Shown piece after piece: positions 7,869-18,326 of a DNA stretch of 64,000 nucleotides; positions within the stretch are counted from its first letter, which is position 1; the number at the start of each line of letters is the position of its first letter. The notes beneath the pieces were generated by a model that ran no database searches, was not told where the DNA came from, and worked only from the letters and a program-made list of their open reading frames with translations. The DNA lies in the NCBI RefSeq assembly GCF_013409935.1, contig NZ_JACCCO010000002.1, positions 310,001-374,000 of the forward strand. Reading direction: 5' to 3'. Position numbers and translations under genes: made by a program. Origin of the DNA: Streptosporangium sandarakinum. Its GTDB lineage: Bacteria > Actinomycetota > Actinomycetes > Streptosporangiales > Streptosporangiaceae.

Positions 7869-9427
7869 AGCACCTCGCCCGTGATCGGGGCCGTCACCGA
7901 CGCGGTGCGCACCGCCTCCAGATACTCCTTGAGGGCGGGGTGGCCCGGGGCCCTGGTCTCGACCGCCTTGGCCACCTCGTAGGCCCGCTGCATCAGGATG
8001 TCGGGCCTGCAGCCCTCCCCCAGGCTCGTCAGCGCCGTCGTGGCGATCCGCAGCGCCTCCTCGACATCGCCCTCCAGCAGGCGGCACTTGGCCCGGTCGA
8101 GCTTGATGATCGTCGGGTCGAGCCAGTCGGACGGGCCGTACTTGGTGAGCGCCTGCTCCAGGATGAGGTCGGCCTCCATCGGCTGGCCCAGCCTGACGAG
8201 GGCGTCGCCCTGGTGGAAGTAGAGCTGGCGCTCGGTGTAGCCGAAGGTGGCGTCGTCCTGCTCGGAGGCGGTCATCTGGGAGAACGCCGCCCTGGCCCGC
8301 GACAGCGCCCGCTTGGCCTGGTCCACCACGTCCTTCTTGCCTCCGCCCGCCATCATCGCGAGCGCGCGGGCCTCGAAGACCGGGGCCATGGCCTGGGCCG
8401 CGCACGGCGTCTGTCCCGCCAGGTCGCGGCTCTTGCGCGCGAGGTTCAGCGCCTCACGCGGATCGCCGTAGTACAGCGGCACCAGCGCCTCCCGGGCGAT
8501 GACCCAGGCTCGCAGCGCCCGGTCGCCGGTGTCGTCGGCGGCCATCCGGCCCGTCCGGAAGAAGGACCGGGCCATCCTGTGGTCGCCCAGGTTGACCATG
8601 ATCATGCCGCTGAGACCGGCGAGCTGGGCCGCCATGCGGCACAGCCGTTCCTGCAGGTCGACGGGCTGGCGATGCTCCATGGCCTTGCGGACGGCGCTGA
8701 ACTCCAGCAGCACGTCGCACAGCAGGCGCAGCGGCGGAGTGTTCATGTACTGCCGTCCGAAGCCGAGCGTGGCTTCCTCCCACTGGTCGAGCATCGCGGG
8801 TGAGACGGTGGCCGACACCAGGGTCTCGTCCATCCTCCTGCGCACGTTCTCGACCGATCCGAGCAACTGGCCGTCCAGCGTCACGCCGGCGCCGGCCAGG
8901 AGCTGTAATAGCGTCCTCCGTAGCACGTTCTCGTCCTCCTCGCCCCCGTTCGCGGAGGGGTCGCCGCCAGCCGGGCGGTTCAGCGGCTCGCGCGTCCCGG
9001 GGGAAGTGTCGGGTCTTCTGTTCTGGAGATCACTCCCGGCCACCACGGGCGCCCTGTGGTCGTGGCCGCAGATGCACGGGCCGTCGTAGCCGAGAGAGGC
9101 CGGTTCGACCCGGTAGGCGGAGCACAGGTAGTGGAGATACTCGGGACCGGGCCGCTTGAGCCCGCTCTCGTACGCGGACAGGAGCGTCTCGCCGATCCCC
9201 GGCGCCGCCTTGCCGTCGCGTTCGAACAGCGCCCGTATCTGCTCGATCACGTCGGCCAGCGCGACGCCGTGGGCGAGGCGATGCCCCTTGATACGGGTGG
9301 TCCCGAACTGCGGACCACACCTGTCGTAGATCTCCTCGGCGATCTGGGCGGGGGCCTGCCCCGCCGCCAGGCCACGGGCCCGGATCTGCCGCGCTAATTC
9401 CGTCTCCCTGTGTTGCCTGCCGGACAT
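7865..9427 (-). CDS. Large XRE-family regulator with TPR-like C-terminal domain
   Basis: 520 residues starting MSGRQHRETELARQIRARGL behind a clear AGAGGGG ribosome-binding site. The N-terminal 100 residues form a helix-turn-helix (ALADVIEQIRALFERDGKAAPGIGETLLSAYESG). A CICGHDH motif at about residue 115 could bind metal. The remaining ~350 residues are repeated helical hairpins of TPR type (DRALRAWVIAREALVPLYYGDPREALNLARKSRDLA; LYFHQGDALVRLGQPMEADLILEQALTKYG). HTH plus TPR is the architecture of peptide-sensing RRNPP regulators, and also of many uncharacterised Streptomyces regulators. It shares an operon with the GNAT enzyme and faces a divergent small gene. Confidence 0.85.
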   Translation of the reverse strand: MSGRQHRETELARQIRARGLAAGQAPAQIAEEIYDRCGPQFGTTRIKGHRLAHGVALADVIEQIRALFERDGKAAPGIGETLLSAYESGLKRPGPEYLHYLCSAYRVEPASLGYDGPCICGHDHRAPVVAGSDLQNRRPDTSPGTREPLNRPAGGDPSANGGEEDENVLRRTLLQLLAGAGVTLDGQLLGSVENVRRRMDETLVSATVSPAMLDQWEEATLGFGRQYMNTPPLRLLCDVLLEFSAVRKAMEHRQPVDLQERLCRMAAQLAGLSGMIMVNLGDHRMARSFFRTGRMAADDTGDRALRAWVIAREALVPLYYGDPREALNLARKSRDLAGQTPCAAQAMAPVFEARALAMMAGGGKKDVVDQAKRALSRARAAFSQMTASEQDDATFGYTERQLYFHQGDALVRLGQPMEADLILEQALTKYGPSDWLDPTIIKLDRAKCRLLEGDVEEALRIATTALTSLGEGCRPDILMQRAYEVAKAVETRAPGHPALKEYLEAVRTASVTAPITGEVL

Positions 9428-9761
9428 TCCGGCCCCTCTCTGATGGCCAGCCGGGCTGACTGGCGCACTTGACCGGTCCTCACCAGATGACACAGCGTGA
9501 CTCTCACGTCGCACTGCGCCTACCGAGAATAATGACCCACGTTTGAGTTATTCGGAACGTGCAGATGAAGCCATTGGCTAAGGATCGTCCTCCACCGGAC
9601 TGTTTCTTTCAACCCGCTTGGGAGAAGGCATATCCCGATCTTGTTTTTCCTACGTTGACCCTTCACGCCTGGTGAGTCATCTTTGGCCAACCAGCACCGA
9701 TTCGCGCAGCTAAGCGAACCGGATTCGGTGCGGTACCGGCTGAAAAACAAGGAGGGACGAG
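9428..9761. promoter_or_regulatory. Divergent promoter region of the XRE-TPR locus
   Basis: 334 bases between the XRE gene (minus) and the small gene at 9762 (plus). It is clearly more A+T-rich than its surroundings (AATAATGACC, CTTGTTTTTCC, TGAAAAACAAGG). An imperfect inverted repeat, CACCGATTCGC with GCGAA and GATTCGGTG (about 9688-9730), could be an operator. I cannot assign -10/-35 boxes with confidence. Confidence 0.45.
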
Positions 9762-10052
9762 GTGGGGGAAGACGACTTCGGACACCTGGAGCGATTGGTG
9801 TCAGAGCTTGACTCTCGAGGACTGCACGCGCGATTGGTGCGTACCCGGTCGGGCCGCCCCTTTGTCCGCGTGATCAACCCGAACGCGACCAGCCTGGCGG
9901 AGAACGTCACCTGCCGAGCGCAGCCGGCCACGGCCCCCCGCCCCCCGGACGTCTACTACTGGTGGTCCTGGGGAGAGCGGATGCACACGGTCGAGGATCC
10001 CGCGGGCGCCGCGACCAAGGTCGCACGCGTGCTCGCCGCGGTGGGAGAGTGA
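9762..10052 (+). CDS. Small uncharacterised protein divergent to the XRE-TPR regulator
   Basis: 96 residues from a GTG start with an excellent ribosome-binding site (AAGGAGGG). The N-terminal part, FGHLERLVSELDSRGLHARLV, is helical. The middle is basic with VRVINPNATSLAENVTC. The C-terminal part has the aromatic motif YYWWSWGERMHTV, then a helix AATKVARVLAAVGE. I do not recognise a named domain; similar short proteins are often found beside actinobacterial XRE regulators (recollection, not a search). Divergent placement and the shared A+T-rich region suggest control by the regulator. A 16-bp perfect hairpin follows directly. Confidence 0.75.
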   Translation: MGEDDFGHLERLVSELDSRGLHARLVRTRSGRPFVRVINPNATSLAENVTCRAQPATAPRPPDVYYWWSWGERMHTVEDPAGAATKVARVLAAVGE

Positions 10053-10058
10053 CACCGG

Positions 10059-10098
10059 CGGCGGGCGGGGACGGGGTCGCAGCCGTCCCCGCCCGCCG
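10059..10098 (+). terminator. Long GC hairpin terminator
   Basis: Perfect 16-bp stem: CGGCGGGCGGGGACGG at 10059-10074 and its complement at 10083-10098, with an 8-nt loop. It begins six bases after the preceding stop codon. No T tract follows. Confidence 0.75.
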
Positions 10099-10499
10099 CG
10101 CCCACCGCGGTCCGACGGGGGCGGCGGGGTGATCCGGTGCGGAGCGTCCTCGGACGCTGGGCACCCCGCCGACCTCCCCGAAACCCGCCGTGCAGGAGAG
10201 TCCGGCGCCCCCTTCCGCCGCGTCCCCTTACACGGCGCCCACGAAGCCACCGTCCGGACCCCTCCGGACGGAGGTCGGAGGGGTCCCTCCCAGAAACGGC
10301 ACGGGACACGCTTCCGGGTGCGTGCCCCGGCCGAGCCGCCCGCCACCGGGTCGTCTCCGGATCGGCCCCCGCGGCTCCGATCCGGGCGTCCCCGTCTTCC
10401 CCGGCGCGATGTGACGGCGGCCGGATCGGTCGGCAATATGGACTGGCAACGCGAGTTGCCCGTTTCGCCGACCTATCCGATCCGGGAGGGATCCACTCC
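10099..10499. other. Intergenic region before the MscS gene
   Basis: About 400 bases without a supported gene. It holds a 10-bp perfect inverted repeat, GGACCCCTCC at 10256-10265 and GGAGGGGTCC at 10277-10286, with an 11-nt spacer. The last 20 bases carry the GGGAGGG ribosome-binding site of the MscS gene. Open frames continue through the region in the MscS frame, but their composition (R/P-rich) is non-coding in character. Confidence 0.4.
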
Positions 10500-11501
10500 G
10501 TGTTCCTGCTCGCCCCCGCCCCCACTCCCACCCCGACACCCACCGGGGTGCCGGGAGTAGAGCAACTTCTCGACATGGCGAGTTTCAAAGGATGTGAGAA
10601 CGGCGGGGGGCTAATCTGCAGTCTCATGCAGTCCGTCCTGCCCGACGCCTGGGCTCCCGCGGTCGCCGGCGCGATCGCCATCGTCCTCGTCGTGCTCGTC
10701 GCACTGGTCACTCGGAACGTGGCCAACCGCCTGATCACCCGGGTGGTGCGCCGCGCCTCCTCCTCCAACGGCTCCTCGATCGCCGGGCGGCTGCGCGGCA
10801 AGCAGAACATCCCCCTGGAGGGCCTCGACGCGGTCGCCGCCGAACGGCGCAGGCAGCGGGCCGAGACCATCGGCTCGGTGCTGCGGTCGGTCGCCTCGGT
10901 CGTCATCCTCGGCACCGCCGTGCTGACCGTCCTGGACCGGCTGTCGGTCCCCATCGCGCCCCTGCTCACCAGCGTCGGCATCGTCGGCGTCGCCGTGGGC
11001 TTCGGCGCCCAGGAGCTCGTCAAGGACTTCATCGCCGGCATGTTCATGCTCCTGGAGGACCAGTACGGCGTGGGCGACGTGATCGACGCGGGCGCCGCCG
11101 CCGGCACCGTCGAGGCGGTCACCCTGCGCATCACCCGGCTGCGCGACAACGACGGCCGGGTCTGGTACATCCGCAACGGCACCATCGTCCGGGTCGGCAA
11201 CGAGTCGCAGGGGTGGGCCCGCGCCGTCGTGGACGTCCCGGTGGCCTACGCCTCCGACATCCCCGCGGTCCGCGAGCTACTCCAGCAGGTGGTCGACGAC
11301 ATGTGGAAGGACCCCGCCTACCGCGACGCCGTCCTGGTCGAGGAGCCGCAGGTCTGGGGCATCGAGCAGATCTCCGACACCGCGATCGTCTTCCGGATCA
11401 GCGCCAAGACGATCCCCTCCCGGCAGTCCGAGATCGCCCGCGAGCTCCGCCTGCGGGTCAAGTCGGCCCTGGACCGGGCGGCCATCCCGATCGCCGGCTG
11501 A
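10500..11501 (+). CDS. Small-conductance mechanosensitive channel, MscS family
   Basis: 333 residues from a GTG start (MFLLAPAPTPTPTPTGVPG). The GGGAGGG ribosome-binding site is nine bases upstream. Three hydrophobic segments are visible: about residues 54-75 (AVAGAIAIVLVVLVALV), 123-145 (VASVVILGTAVLTVL) and 150-185 (PLLTSVGIVGVAVGFGAQELVKDFIAGMFMLLEDQY), the last being the conserved pore-lining TM3. The beta domain follows with VGDVIDAG and VTLRITRLRDNDGRVWYIRNGTI. MscS channels open under membrane tension to release solutes on osmotic downshock. Confidence 0.92.
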   Translation: MFLLAPAPTPTPTPTGVPGVEQLLDMASFKGCENGGGLICSLMQSVLPDAWAPAVAGAIAIVLVVLVALVTRNVANRLITRVVRRASSSNGSSIAGRLRGKQNIPLEGLDAVAAERRRQRAETIGSVLRSVASVVILGTAVLTVLDRLSVPIAPLLTSVGIVGVAVGFGAQELVKDFIAGMFMLLEDQYGVGDVIDAGAAAGTVEAVTLRITRLRDNDGRVWYIRNGTIVRVGNESQGWARAVVDVPVAYASDIPAVRELLQQVVDDMWKDPAYRDAVLVEEPQVWGIEQISDTAIVFRISAKTIPSRQSEIARELRLRVKSALDRAAIPIAG

Positions 11502-11537
11502 CGCCGCCCGGTTCCGGTGTCGCTTAGGCTTGGAGCC

Positions 11538-11936
11538 GTGTCCGCTATCCCCGAGGAATCACAGTCCTTCTACGACGCCGTCGGCGGCGAGGAGACCTTC
11601 CGGCGTCTCGTCCACCGCTTCTACGAAGGCGTCGTGGACGATCCGCTGCTGTGGCCGCTCTACCCCGAGGAAGACCTCGCCGGGGCCGAGGACCGGCTCA
11701 GCCTCTTCCTGATGCAGTACTGGGGCGGCCCGAACACCTACAGTGCGCAGCGCGGCCACCCGAGGCTGCGCATGCGGCACAATCCGTTCGTCATCGGCGC
11801 GGCCGAACGCGACGCCTGGCTGCGGCACATGCACGACGCGGTGGTCTCCCTGGAGCTTCCCGAGGAGCTGGAGAAGCGCCTGTGGGACTACCTGGTGTAC
11901 GCCGCCCACAGCATGGTCAACGCACCGGGCGCCTGA
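11538..11936 (+). CDS. Truncated (2/2) haemoglobin, group II type
   Basis: 132 residues from a GTG preceded by TTGGAG. It is a group II globin of the GlbO type: [27 protein letters not shown] holds the distal B10/CD1 region, [26 protein letters not shown] carries the W-G8 region and the proximal histidine in the RMRHNPF motif. These bind O2 and may detoxify NO or assist respiration. It lies 36 bp after the MscS gene and 65 bp before the GH13 gene on the same strand, with no functional link evident. Confidence 0.92.
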   Translation: MSAIPEESQSFYDAVGGEETFRRLVHRFYEGVVDDPLLWPLYPEEDLAGAEDRLSLFLMQYWGGPNTYSAQRGHPRLRMRHNPFVIGAAERDAWLRHMHDAVVSLELPEELEKRLWDYLVYAAHSMVNAPGA

Positions 11937-12001
11937 CCGAGGAGCGGTAACGTCCGGGTCTTCGACGCATAAACCACACCGGGCCAGGGCAATCCAAGCA
12001 C

Positions 12002-13531
12002 ATGGAAATCCCCTGGTGGCGTGATGCCGTCGTCTACGAGATCTATGTTCGCAGCTTCGCCGACGCCTCCGGAGACGGCGTCGGCGATCTGCCCGGTATA
12101 AGACAGCGTCTTCCCTACCTCGCCGAGCTCGGTGTGGACGCGATCTGGTTGACCCCCTTCTACCCCTCCCCCATGGCCGACGGCGGCTACGACGTCGCCG
12201 ACTACCGCGACGTCGACCCGCTGTTCGGCACCCTGGCCGACTTCGACGCGCTCGTGACCGACGCGCACGCGCTGGGACTGCGGGTGCTCGTGGACATCGT
12301 GCCCAACCACAGCTCCGCCGAGCACCCGTGGTTCAGGGCGGCGCTGCGGGGTGAGGGCCGGGACCGCTACGTCTTCCGCGACGGCGGAGACGAGCCGCCC
12401 AACAACTGGCAGTCGACCTTCAGCGGCCCGGCGTGGACGAAGACGCCCGACGGGCAGTGGTACCTTCACCTGTTCGCACCGGAGCAGCCCGACTTCAACT
12501 GGCGCAATCCCGAGGTACACGCCGAGTTCCTCGACGTGCTGAGGTTCTGGCTGGACCGCGGGGTGGACGGGTTCCGCATCGATGTGGCGATGGGCCTGTA
12601 CAAGGCCGAGGGCCTGCCCGACCTGCCCCCGGAGGACCAGGCGTTCCGGTCCGAGTCGCCGATCTGGGGCCGCCCCGAGGTGCACGAGGTGTACCGGGAG
12701 TGGCGCAAGGTCCTCGACTCCTACCCCGGGGAACGGATGGCCATCGGCGAGGTTTGGACCGACTCCGCCGAGGACCTCGCCCTGTACCTGCGCCCCGACG
12801 AACTGCACCAGAGCTTCAACTTCGCCTGGCTGGAGGCGCCGTGGTCGGCCACGGCCTTCCGGAAGGTCATCGGCGACACCCTGGCGGCGGTGACCGCTCC
12901 GACGTGGGTGCTGTCCAACCACGACGTGGTCCGCCACGTCACCCGGTACGGCGAGGGCCTGGTGAACTCCACGGCCGGCCTGGCCCGTGCCAGGGCGGCC
13001 CTGCTCGCCATGCTGGCCCTGCCGGGGTCGGCATATCTGTACCAGGGGGAGGAACTCGGACTCCCCGAGGTCAAGGATCTTCCCCCGGAGGCGCGTCAGG
13101 ACCCCGTCTTCCGCCGCTCCGAGGGCTCGCTGCCGGGCCGGGACGGGTGCCGGGTGCCCCTGCCCTGGGCGGGTGCGGCCGCGCCGTACGGCTTCTCACC
13201 CGACGGGGTGGGGCCGTGGCTGCCGCAGCCGGCCGACTGGGCCGCGCTGACCGTCGAGCGGCAGGCCGCGAACCCGGGATCGACCCTGCACTTCTACAAG
13301 GAGGCGCTGCGTGCCCGGCGCGAACTGCGCGGCGCCCTGCCCGACGGGATCACCTGGCTCGACGCCCCCGAGGACGCCCTCGTCTTCACCCGCGGCCCGC
13401 TGACGTGCGTCCTCAACTGCGGCACCGAGCCGGTGCCGCTTCCCCCGCACGAGCACGTGCTGATCGGCAGCGCGCCGGTGGACGGCTATCTGCTCCCCCC
13501 GGACACCGCCGTCTGGCTGCACACGCCCTGA
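12002..13531 (+). CDS. GH13 alpha-glucosidase
   Basis: 509 residues, an intracellular GH13 glycosidase close to oligo-1,6-glucosidase/alpha-glucosidase (AglA type). It opens MEIPWWRDAVVYEIYVRSFAD. The four conserved regions are seen: DIVPNHSS, DGFRIDVAMGL (nucleophile D), IGEVW (acid/base E) and LSNHDVVRH (third D). It would release glucose from malto- or isomalto-oligosaccharides. There is no signal peptide. No sugar transporter or regulator lies beside it. A very long hairpin separates it from convergent ettA. Confidence 0.92.
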   Translation: MEIPWWRDAVVYEIYVRSFADASGDGVGDLPGIRQRLPYLAELGVDAIWLTPFYPSPMADGGYDVADYRDVDPLFGTLADFDALVTDAHALGLRVLVDIVPNHSSAEHPWFRAALRGEGRDRYVFRDGGDEPPNNWQSTFSGPAWTKTPDGQWYLHLFAPEQPDFNWRNPEVHAEFLDVLRFWLDRGVDGFRIDVAMGLYKAEGLPDLPPEDQAFRSESPIWGRPEVHEVYREWRKVLDSYPGERMAIGEVWTDSAEDLALYLRPDELHQSFNFAWLEAPWSATAFRKVIGDTLAAVTAPTWVLSNHDVVRHVTRYGEGLVNSTAGLARARAALLAMLALPGSAYLYQGEELGLPEVKDLPPEARQDPVFRRSEGSLPGRDGCRVPLPWAGAAAPYGFSPDGVGPWLPQPADWAALTVERQAANPGSTLHFYKEALRARRELRGALPDGITWLDAPEDALVFTRGPLTCVLNCGTEPVPLPPHEHVLIGSAPVDGYLLPPDTAVWLHTP

Positions 13532-13630
13532 CCCGGCGGGCCGTCCGGTCCGGACGCGCGAAGCCACCTCGGCGTACGAGGCGGCCCGGAGCCGCGAGGC
13601 GATCGGGTGCGTGAGGCGGCCCGAACACAT

Positions 13631-13674
13631 GAGGCGGCCCGCCGCTCCCCGTACGGGGTGCGGCGGGCCGCCTC
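13631..13674. terminator. 44-bp hairpin between convergent GH13 and ettA genes
   Basis: GAGGCGGCCCGCCGC (13631-13645) pairs perfectly with 13660-13674. After one T-T mismatch the inner CCCCGTACGGGG (13647-13658) is itself a palindrome, giving an almost continuous stem. GAGGCGGCCCG also occurs twice just upstream (about 13579 and 13614), suggesting the stem grew by local duplication. Confidence 0.8.
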
Positions 13675-13686
13675 TGTCGTCCCGCG

Positions 13687-15351
<1,665 letters not shown>

Positions 15352-15361
15352 GACTTCTAGC

Positions 15362-16675
15362 TTAGGGCCTTTCGGGCTTTGCTAGGGGCGGCCGGGGGCC
15401 GGGGCCGGTGGGCCGGGGAACCACGGCGGCCGGAAGGCAGATCCGGTCGCGGCCCATCTCCTTGGCCTGGTAAAGAGCGAGGTCCGCGGCGGCGAGCAGC
15501 TCGATCAGGTCGTCGCCGTGCATGCTCATGATCGCGACCCCGGCGGAGATCGTCACCGTGACGAGGTTGTCGTCGGCCGGGACCGCCATCCGCCCGATGC
15601 GGGACCGCAGCCGCTCGGCCACCCTGCGCGCCTCGGTCACGTCGGCCCGGGGCAGCAGGACGACGAACTCCTCACCCCCGAACCGGCCCACCACGTCGTA
15701 GTCCCGCAGCTGGCTGCGGATGGTCGAGGCGACGCCGGCCAGCACCTGGTCGCCGACCAGGTGGCCGTAGGTGTCGTTGACCCGTTTGAAGTGGTCGATG
15801 TCCACGATCAGCAGCGCCAGCGTCTCACCCGTGCGGCGGGCCCTGACGATCTCGGTGTCGGCCTCGCGCTGCCAGGCCGCCGCGTTGAGCAGGCCGGTCT
15901 TGGGATCGGTGCGGGCCGCGGCCTGGAGCTGGGCGTGCAGCAGGCTGCGCTGGAGCAGCATCACCGGCGGCAGCGCCAGCACCAGCAGGGCGAGGTTCAG
16001 CCCGCAGGTGATGGCGACGAGGATGCCGACGCAGAGTTCGACCACGTCGAGCAGCAGGTTCTCCCGGTTCCACAGCACCTCCCGCCAGCGGCTGTCGGGT
16101 GCCGCCGCGTGCGCGGCGACGGCGATCAACGCGGTGTTGAGCACCGTGAACAGGGCGGCGCACCCCACGGCGACGAGGATCGGCACCCCGGCCCCGGTGG
16201 TCAGCGCGCTCAGGTCGCCCACGACGGAGTGGAACAGCACCGAGGCCGAGCATCCGGCCAGGCCGATGGCGGCCGAGCTGAAGACCCGCCGGTAGGCCAC
16301 CGTCTCGCGCACGCGCTTCTGCAGCAGGATCTGGAGCGGGATCGGCGACAGGAGCGCGTACACCGGAGGCAGCAGCAGCGCGACGGGCAGCCACCAGGCC
16401 GACAGCAGGTCACGCGAGACGCCGGCCGGCATGCCGAGCCTGCGGGTCGCCTCGATGCAGACGGCCCCGCACGCCATCAGCGCGGTGAAGGCGAGCACGT
16501 CGTGCCAGCGGAAGACCGTCGAGACGGCGAAGAAACCGATGGCGAGGAGATCGAGCGCTACGATCGCGCAAAGGTAGACGACCAGCGAACGGTGCTGCCC
16601 AAGCAAGGGCCAGCGATCAGCCAAGGCCGCCACACCGTCACGCGGTTTGACCGAGGTGTGACCGGGTGCCGTCAT
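15362..16675 (-). CDS. Membrane diguanylate cyclase (GGDEF)
   Basis: 437 residues with a GAAGGGGG ribosome-binding site. Residues ~25-245 hold six to seven hydrophobic segments (SLVVYLCAIVALDLLAIGFFAV; VALLLPPVYALLSPIPLQILL; VPILVAVGCAALFTVLNTALIAVAAHA; VVELCVGILVAITCGLNLALLVLALPP). The C-terminal GGDEF domain has an intact active site, RFGGEEFVVLLPRAD, so it should make cyclic di-GMP. RDYD five residues upstream fits the RxxD inhibitory site. In Streptomyces c-di-GMP controls development through BldD; whether this one does is unknown. It is the first gene of a two-gene unit with ettA. Confidence 0.92.
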   Translation of the reverse strand: MTAPGHTSVKPRDGVAALADRWPLLGQHRSLVVYLCAIVALDLLAIGFFAVSTVFRWHDVLAFTALMACGAVCIEATRRLGMPAGVSRDLLSAWWLPVALLLPPVYALLSPIPLQILLQKRVRETVAYRRVFSSAAIGLAGCSASVLFHSVVGDLSALTTGAGVPILVAVGCAALFTVLNTALIAVAAHAAAPDSRWREVLWNRENLLLDVVELCVGILVAITCGLNLALLVLALPPVMLLQRSLLHAQLQAAARTDPKTGLLNAAAWQREADTEIVRARRTGETLALLIVDIDHFKRVNDTYGHLVGDQVLAGVASTIRSQLRDYDVVGRFGGEEFVVLLPRADVTEARRVAERLRSRIGRMAVPADDNLVTVTISAGVAIMSMHGDDLIELLAAADLALYQAKEMGRDRICLPAAVVPRPTGPGPRPPLAKPERP

Positions 16676-17253
16676 GTCGCCCCCTTCTCCGACTAACGAT
16701 GTGTAACACGATAGTTGCGGAGTGTGCGGCGCGCGACGGGAACCGCTACCTTGAGCGGGTGGGCGCGTGTCCCGGCGGCCCACGAGTGAAAGGACCCGCT
16801 CCCCGCCGAGCGGGCCATGTGGGAAAGGAGCAGCCATGCTGCGGGGTGTGACCTGGACCTGACAGGTGCTCCGGCATCTGGCACGGGCAAGACCATCGGG
16901 CCGTCTCCACCGGCGCCACCGCCCTCCCGGCGAGGCACCGGCCGCGTCCGGCCGATGCCCCCTCAGCCCTCGGGTCTCCCGAGGGACACCGCCCGGCACC
17001 GGAAGCCCGCCGCAGGAACCTCGTCATACGAAGAACACCTCTTCCAGGCCGGAGCACCTTCGCTCCGGAACACCCGCTCAGCAGGTGTCACACCCCCGGG
17101 CGGCCGGGACACCCTCTCCGCCGGCATCGCCCCCGGACGGAAACCCCCATCCGAACACCCACCCGGCCGGCGTCACCCCGGACCGGAACACCCACCCGAC
17201 CGGTCGGCCGGTCAGCCGGTCGGCATCGCCCTCAGGCCGATCCGGTCACCGCT
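16676..17253. other. Long non-coding region between GGDEF and ssbB
   Basis: 578 bases with no supported gene. Long open frames exist, but their products are P/R/H-rich and unlike proteins. The GGDEF promoter should lie at 16680-16760; GTGTAACAC (16694-16702) is a small palindrome there. A good Shine-Dalgarno (AAAGGAG, 16824-16830) precedes an 8-codon frame MLRGVTWT at 16836-16862. Bases 17060-17230 contain repeated ACCCACCCG/ACACCC and CCGGTCGG strings. Confidence 0.4.
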
Positions 17254-18123
17254 TCAGGCCGCCGCGCGCACCTCGACGGGCCACGGCGTCTCGTCCGTCT
17301 CCTCCGGGACCGGTGACTCCCGCCTCGGGGATCTCCGCCCCGAGGGCCTCCGCGCGGCCTCGCCGGGCCTCCCCTCACCGGTCCGCCCCGCACCGGCGCC
17401 CTCTCCTCCGGGCCGGTCCGCACCGGCACTCCCCTCACCGGCCCGCTCCGCCGCGGCCCCCGCGGCGGCCTCCCCAGTGGCGGTCCCCTCCGCGCCCGTC
17501 CCCCCGGTCGCGTCGCGGACCGCCGGACCCTGGCCGCCGGCGGCGCCGTCGCCGGACCCGACCAGTGTGAGAGCGCCCGGCGCGGACACCGCCGCAGGGT
17601 CCGGGTCCGGGGCGGACACCGCCGCGGCATCCCGGACGGATCCCGCGGGGACGCCGGGGACGGGCGTGGCCGCGGGGGCCGCCAGGCCGCCCATGGCCCA
17701 GTCGTGCGTCCCGTGGTCGAGCTCGCTCCGCTCGTCACGGCCCAGCGACGGGGCGATCCCGCCCCGCATCGGCTTGGTGAAGCTCCCGAGGCCCCAGCGC
17801 AGGTCGTGCCCGAGCGAACTGGCCTCCACCTCGGGCATGAAACGACGCTCGCCCTCGTGGACGAACTCGCGGATCCGCAGCCGCCCCTGCACGACGATCG
17901 GCTGGCCGAGCCGTACCGACTGGGCGACGTTGTCGGCGAGCCCGCGGAAGCAGCGGACTCCGAAGTATGTCGTCTCGCCGTTGCACCACTGCTGGTTGTC
18001 CCTGTCGAAGTAACGGCTGGTCGAGGCGACCTTGAGCGAGGTGACCCGGCTCCCGTCGGGGAAGGTGTGCTGGCGCGGCGGGGCCGCGACGTTGCCGGTA
18101 AGCGTGATCTGGATGTCGTTCAT
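17254..18123 (-). CDS. ssb: Single-stranded DNA-binding protein, SsbB type, with long tail
   Basis: 289 residues from an ATG with GGGAG upstream. Residues 1-110 are the OB fold (MNDIQITLTGNVAAPPRQHT; TYFGVRCFRGLADNVAQS; VVQGRLRIREF). The remaining ~170 residues are low-complexity A/G/P/R/E sequence. The C-terminus is PWPVEVRAAA, lacking the acidic DDDIPF tip that recruits replication partners, so this is probably the secondary SsbB paralogue. In Streptomyces SsbB helps chromosome segregation during sporulation, which would suit the neighbouring dynamin-like genes (inference). Where the tail starts and how much is functional is unclear. Confidence 0.88.
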   Translation of the reverse strand: MNDIQITLTGNVAAPPRQHTFPDGSRVTSLKVASTSRYFDRDNQQWCNGETTYFGVRCFRGLADNVAQSVRLGQPIVVQGRLRIREFVHEGERRFMPEVEASSLGHDLRWGLGSFTKPMRGGIAPSLGRDERSELDHGTHDWAMGGLAAPAATPVPGVPAGSVRDAAAVSAPDPDPAAVSAPGALTLVGSGDGAAGGQGPAVRDATGGTGAEGTATGEAAAGAAAERAGEGSAGADRPGGEGAGAGRTGEGRPGEAARRPSGRRSPRRESPVPEETDETPWPVEVRAAA

Positions 18124-18326
18124 CGTGATCTCCCGTGAAGGCGGGCGGGCTGCCCGCGACCTGAAGACACGATGGCCCGCGCCGCCACCGGCACGGGCCG
18201 CCGAACCCCGTTCTGTGGACAGCCGCGCGAACACGCCCAGGCCCTGTGGAAAACCCCGGCCCCGCGGGAAACGCCGCTCGCCGTACCAAGGACCCGAAGG
18301 GCCGCGAAAGGCTCGAAGGCCGGGTG

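Noticed and set aside
10256-10286. Inverted repeat GGACCCCTCC/GGAGGGGTCC as a terminator
   Set aside because: It is 200 bp from the nearest stop and 210 bp before the next start, with a much stronger hairpin already ending the upstream gene; role left open and noted only in the intergenic entry.
16866-17570. 234-codon proline/arginine-rich frame before ssbB
   Set aside because: Low complexity, no ribosome-binding site, and it overlaps the SSB tail in antisense.
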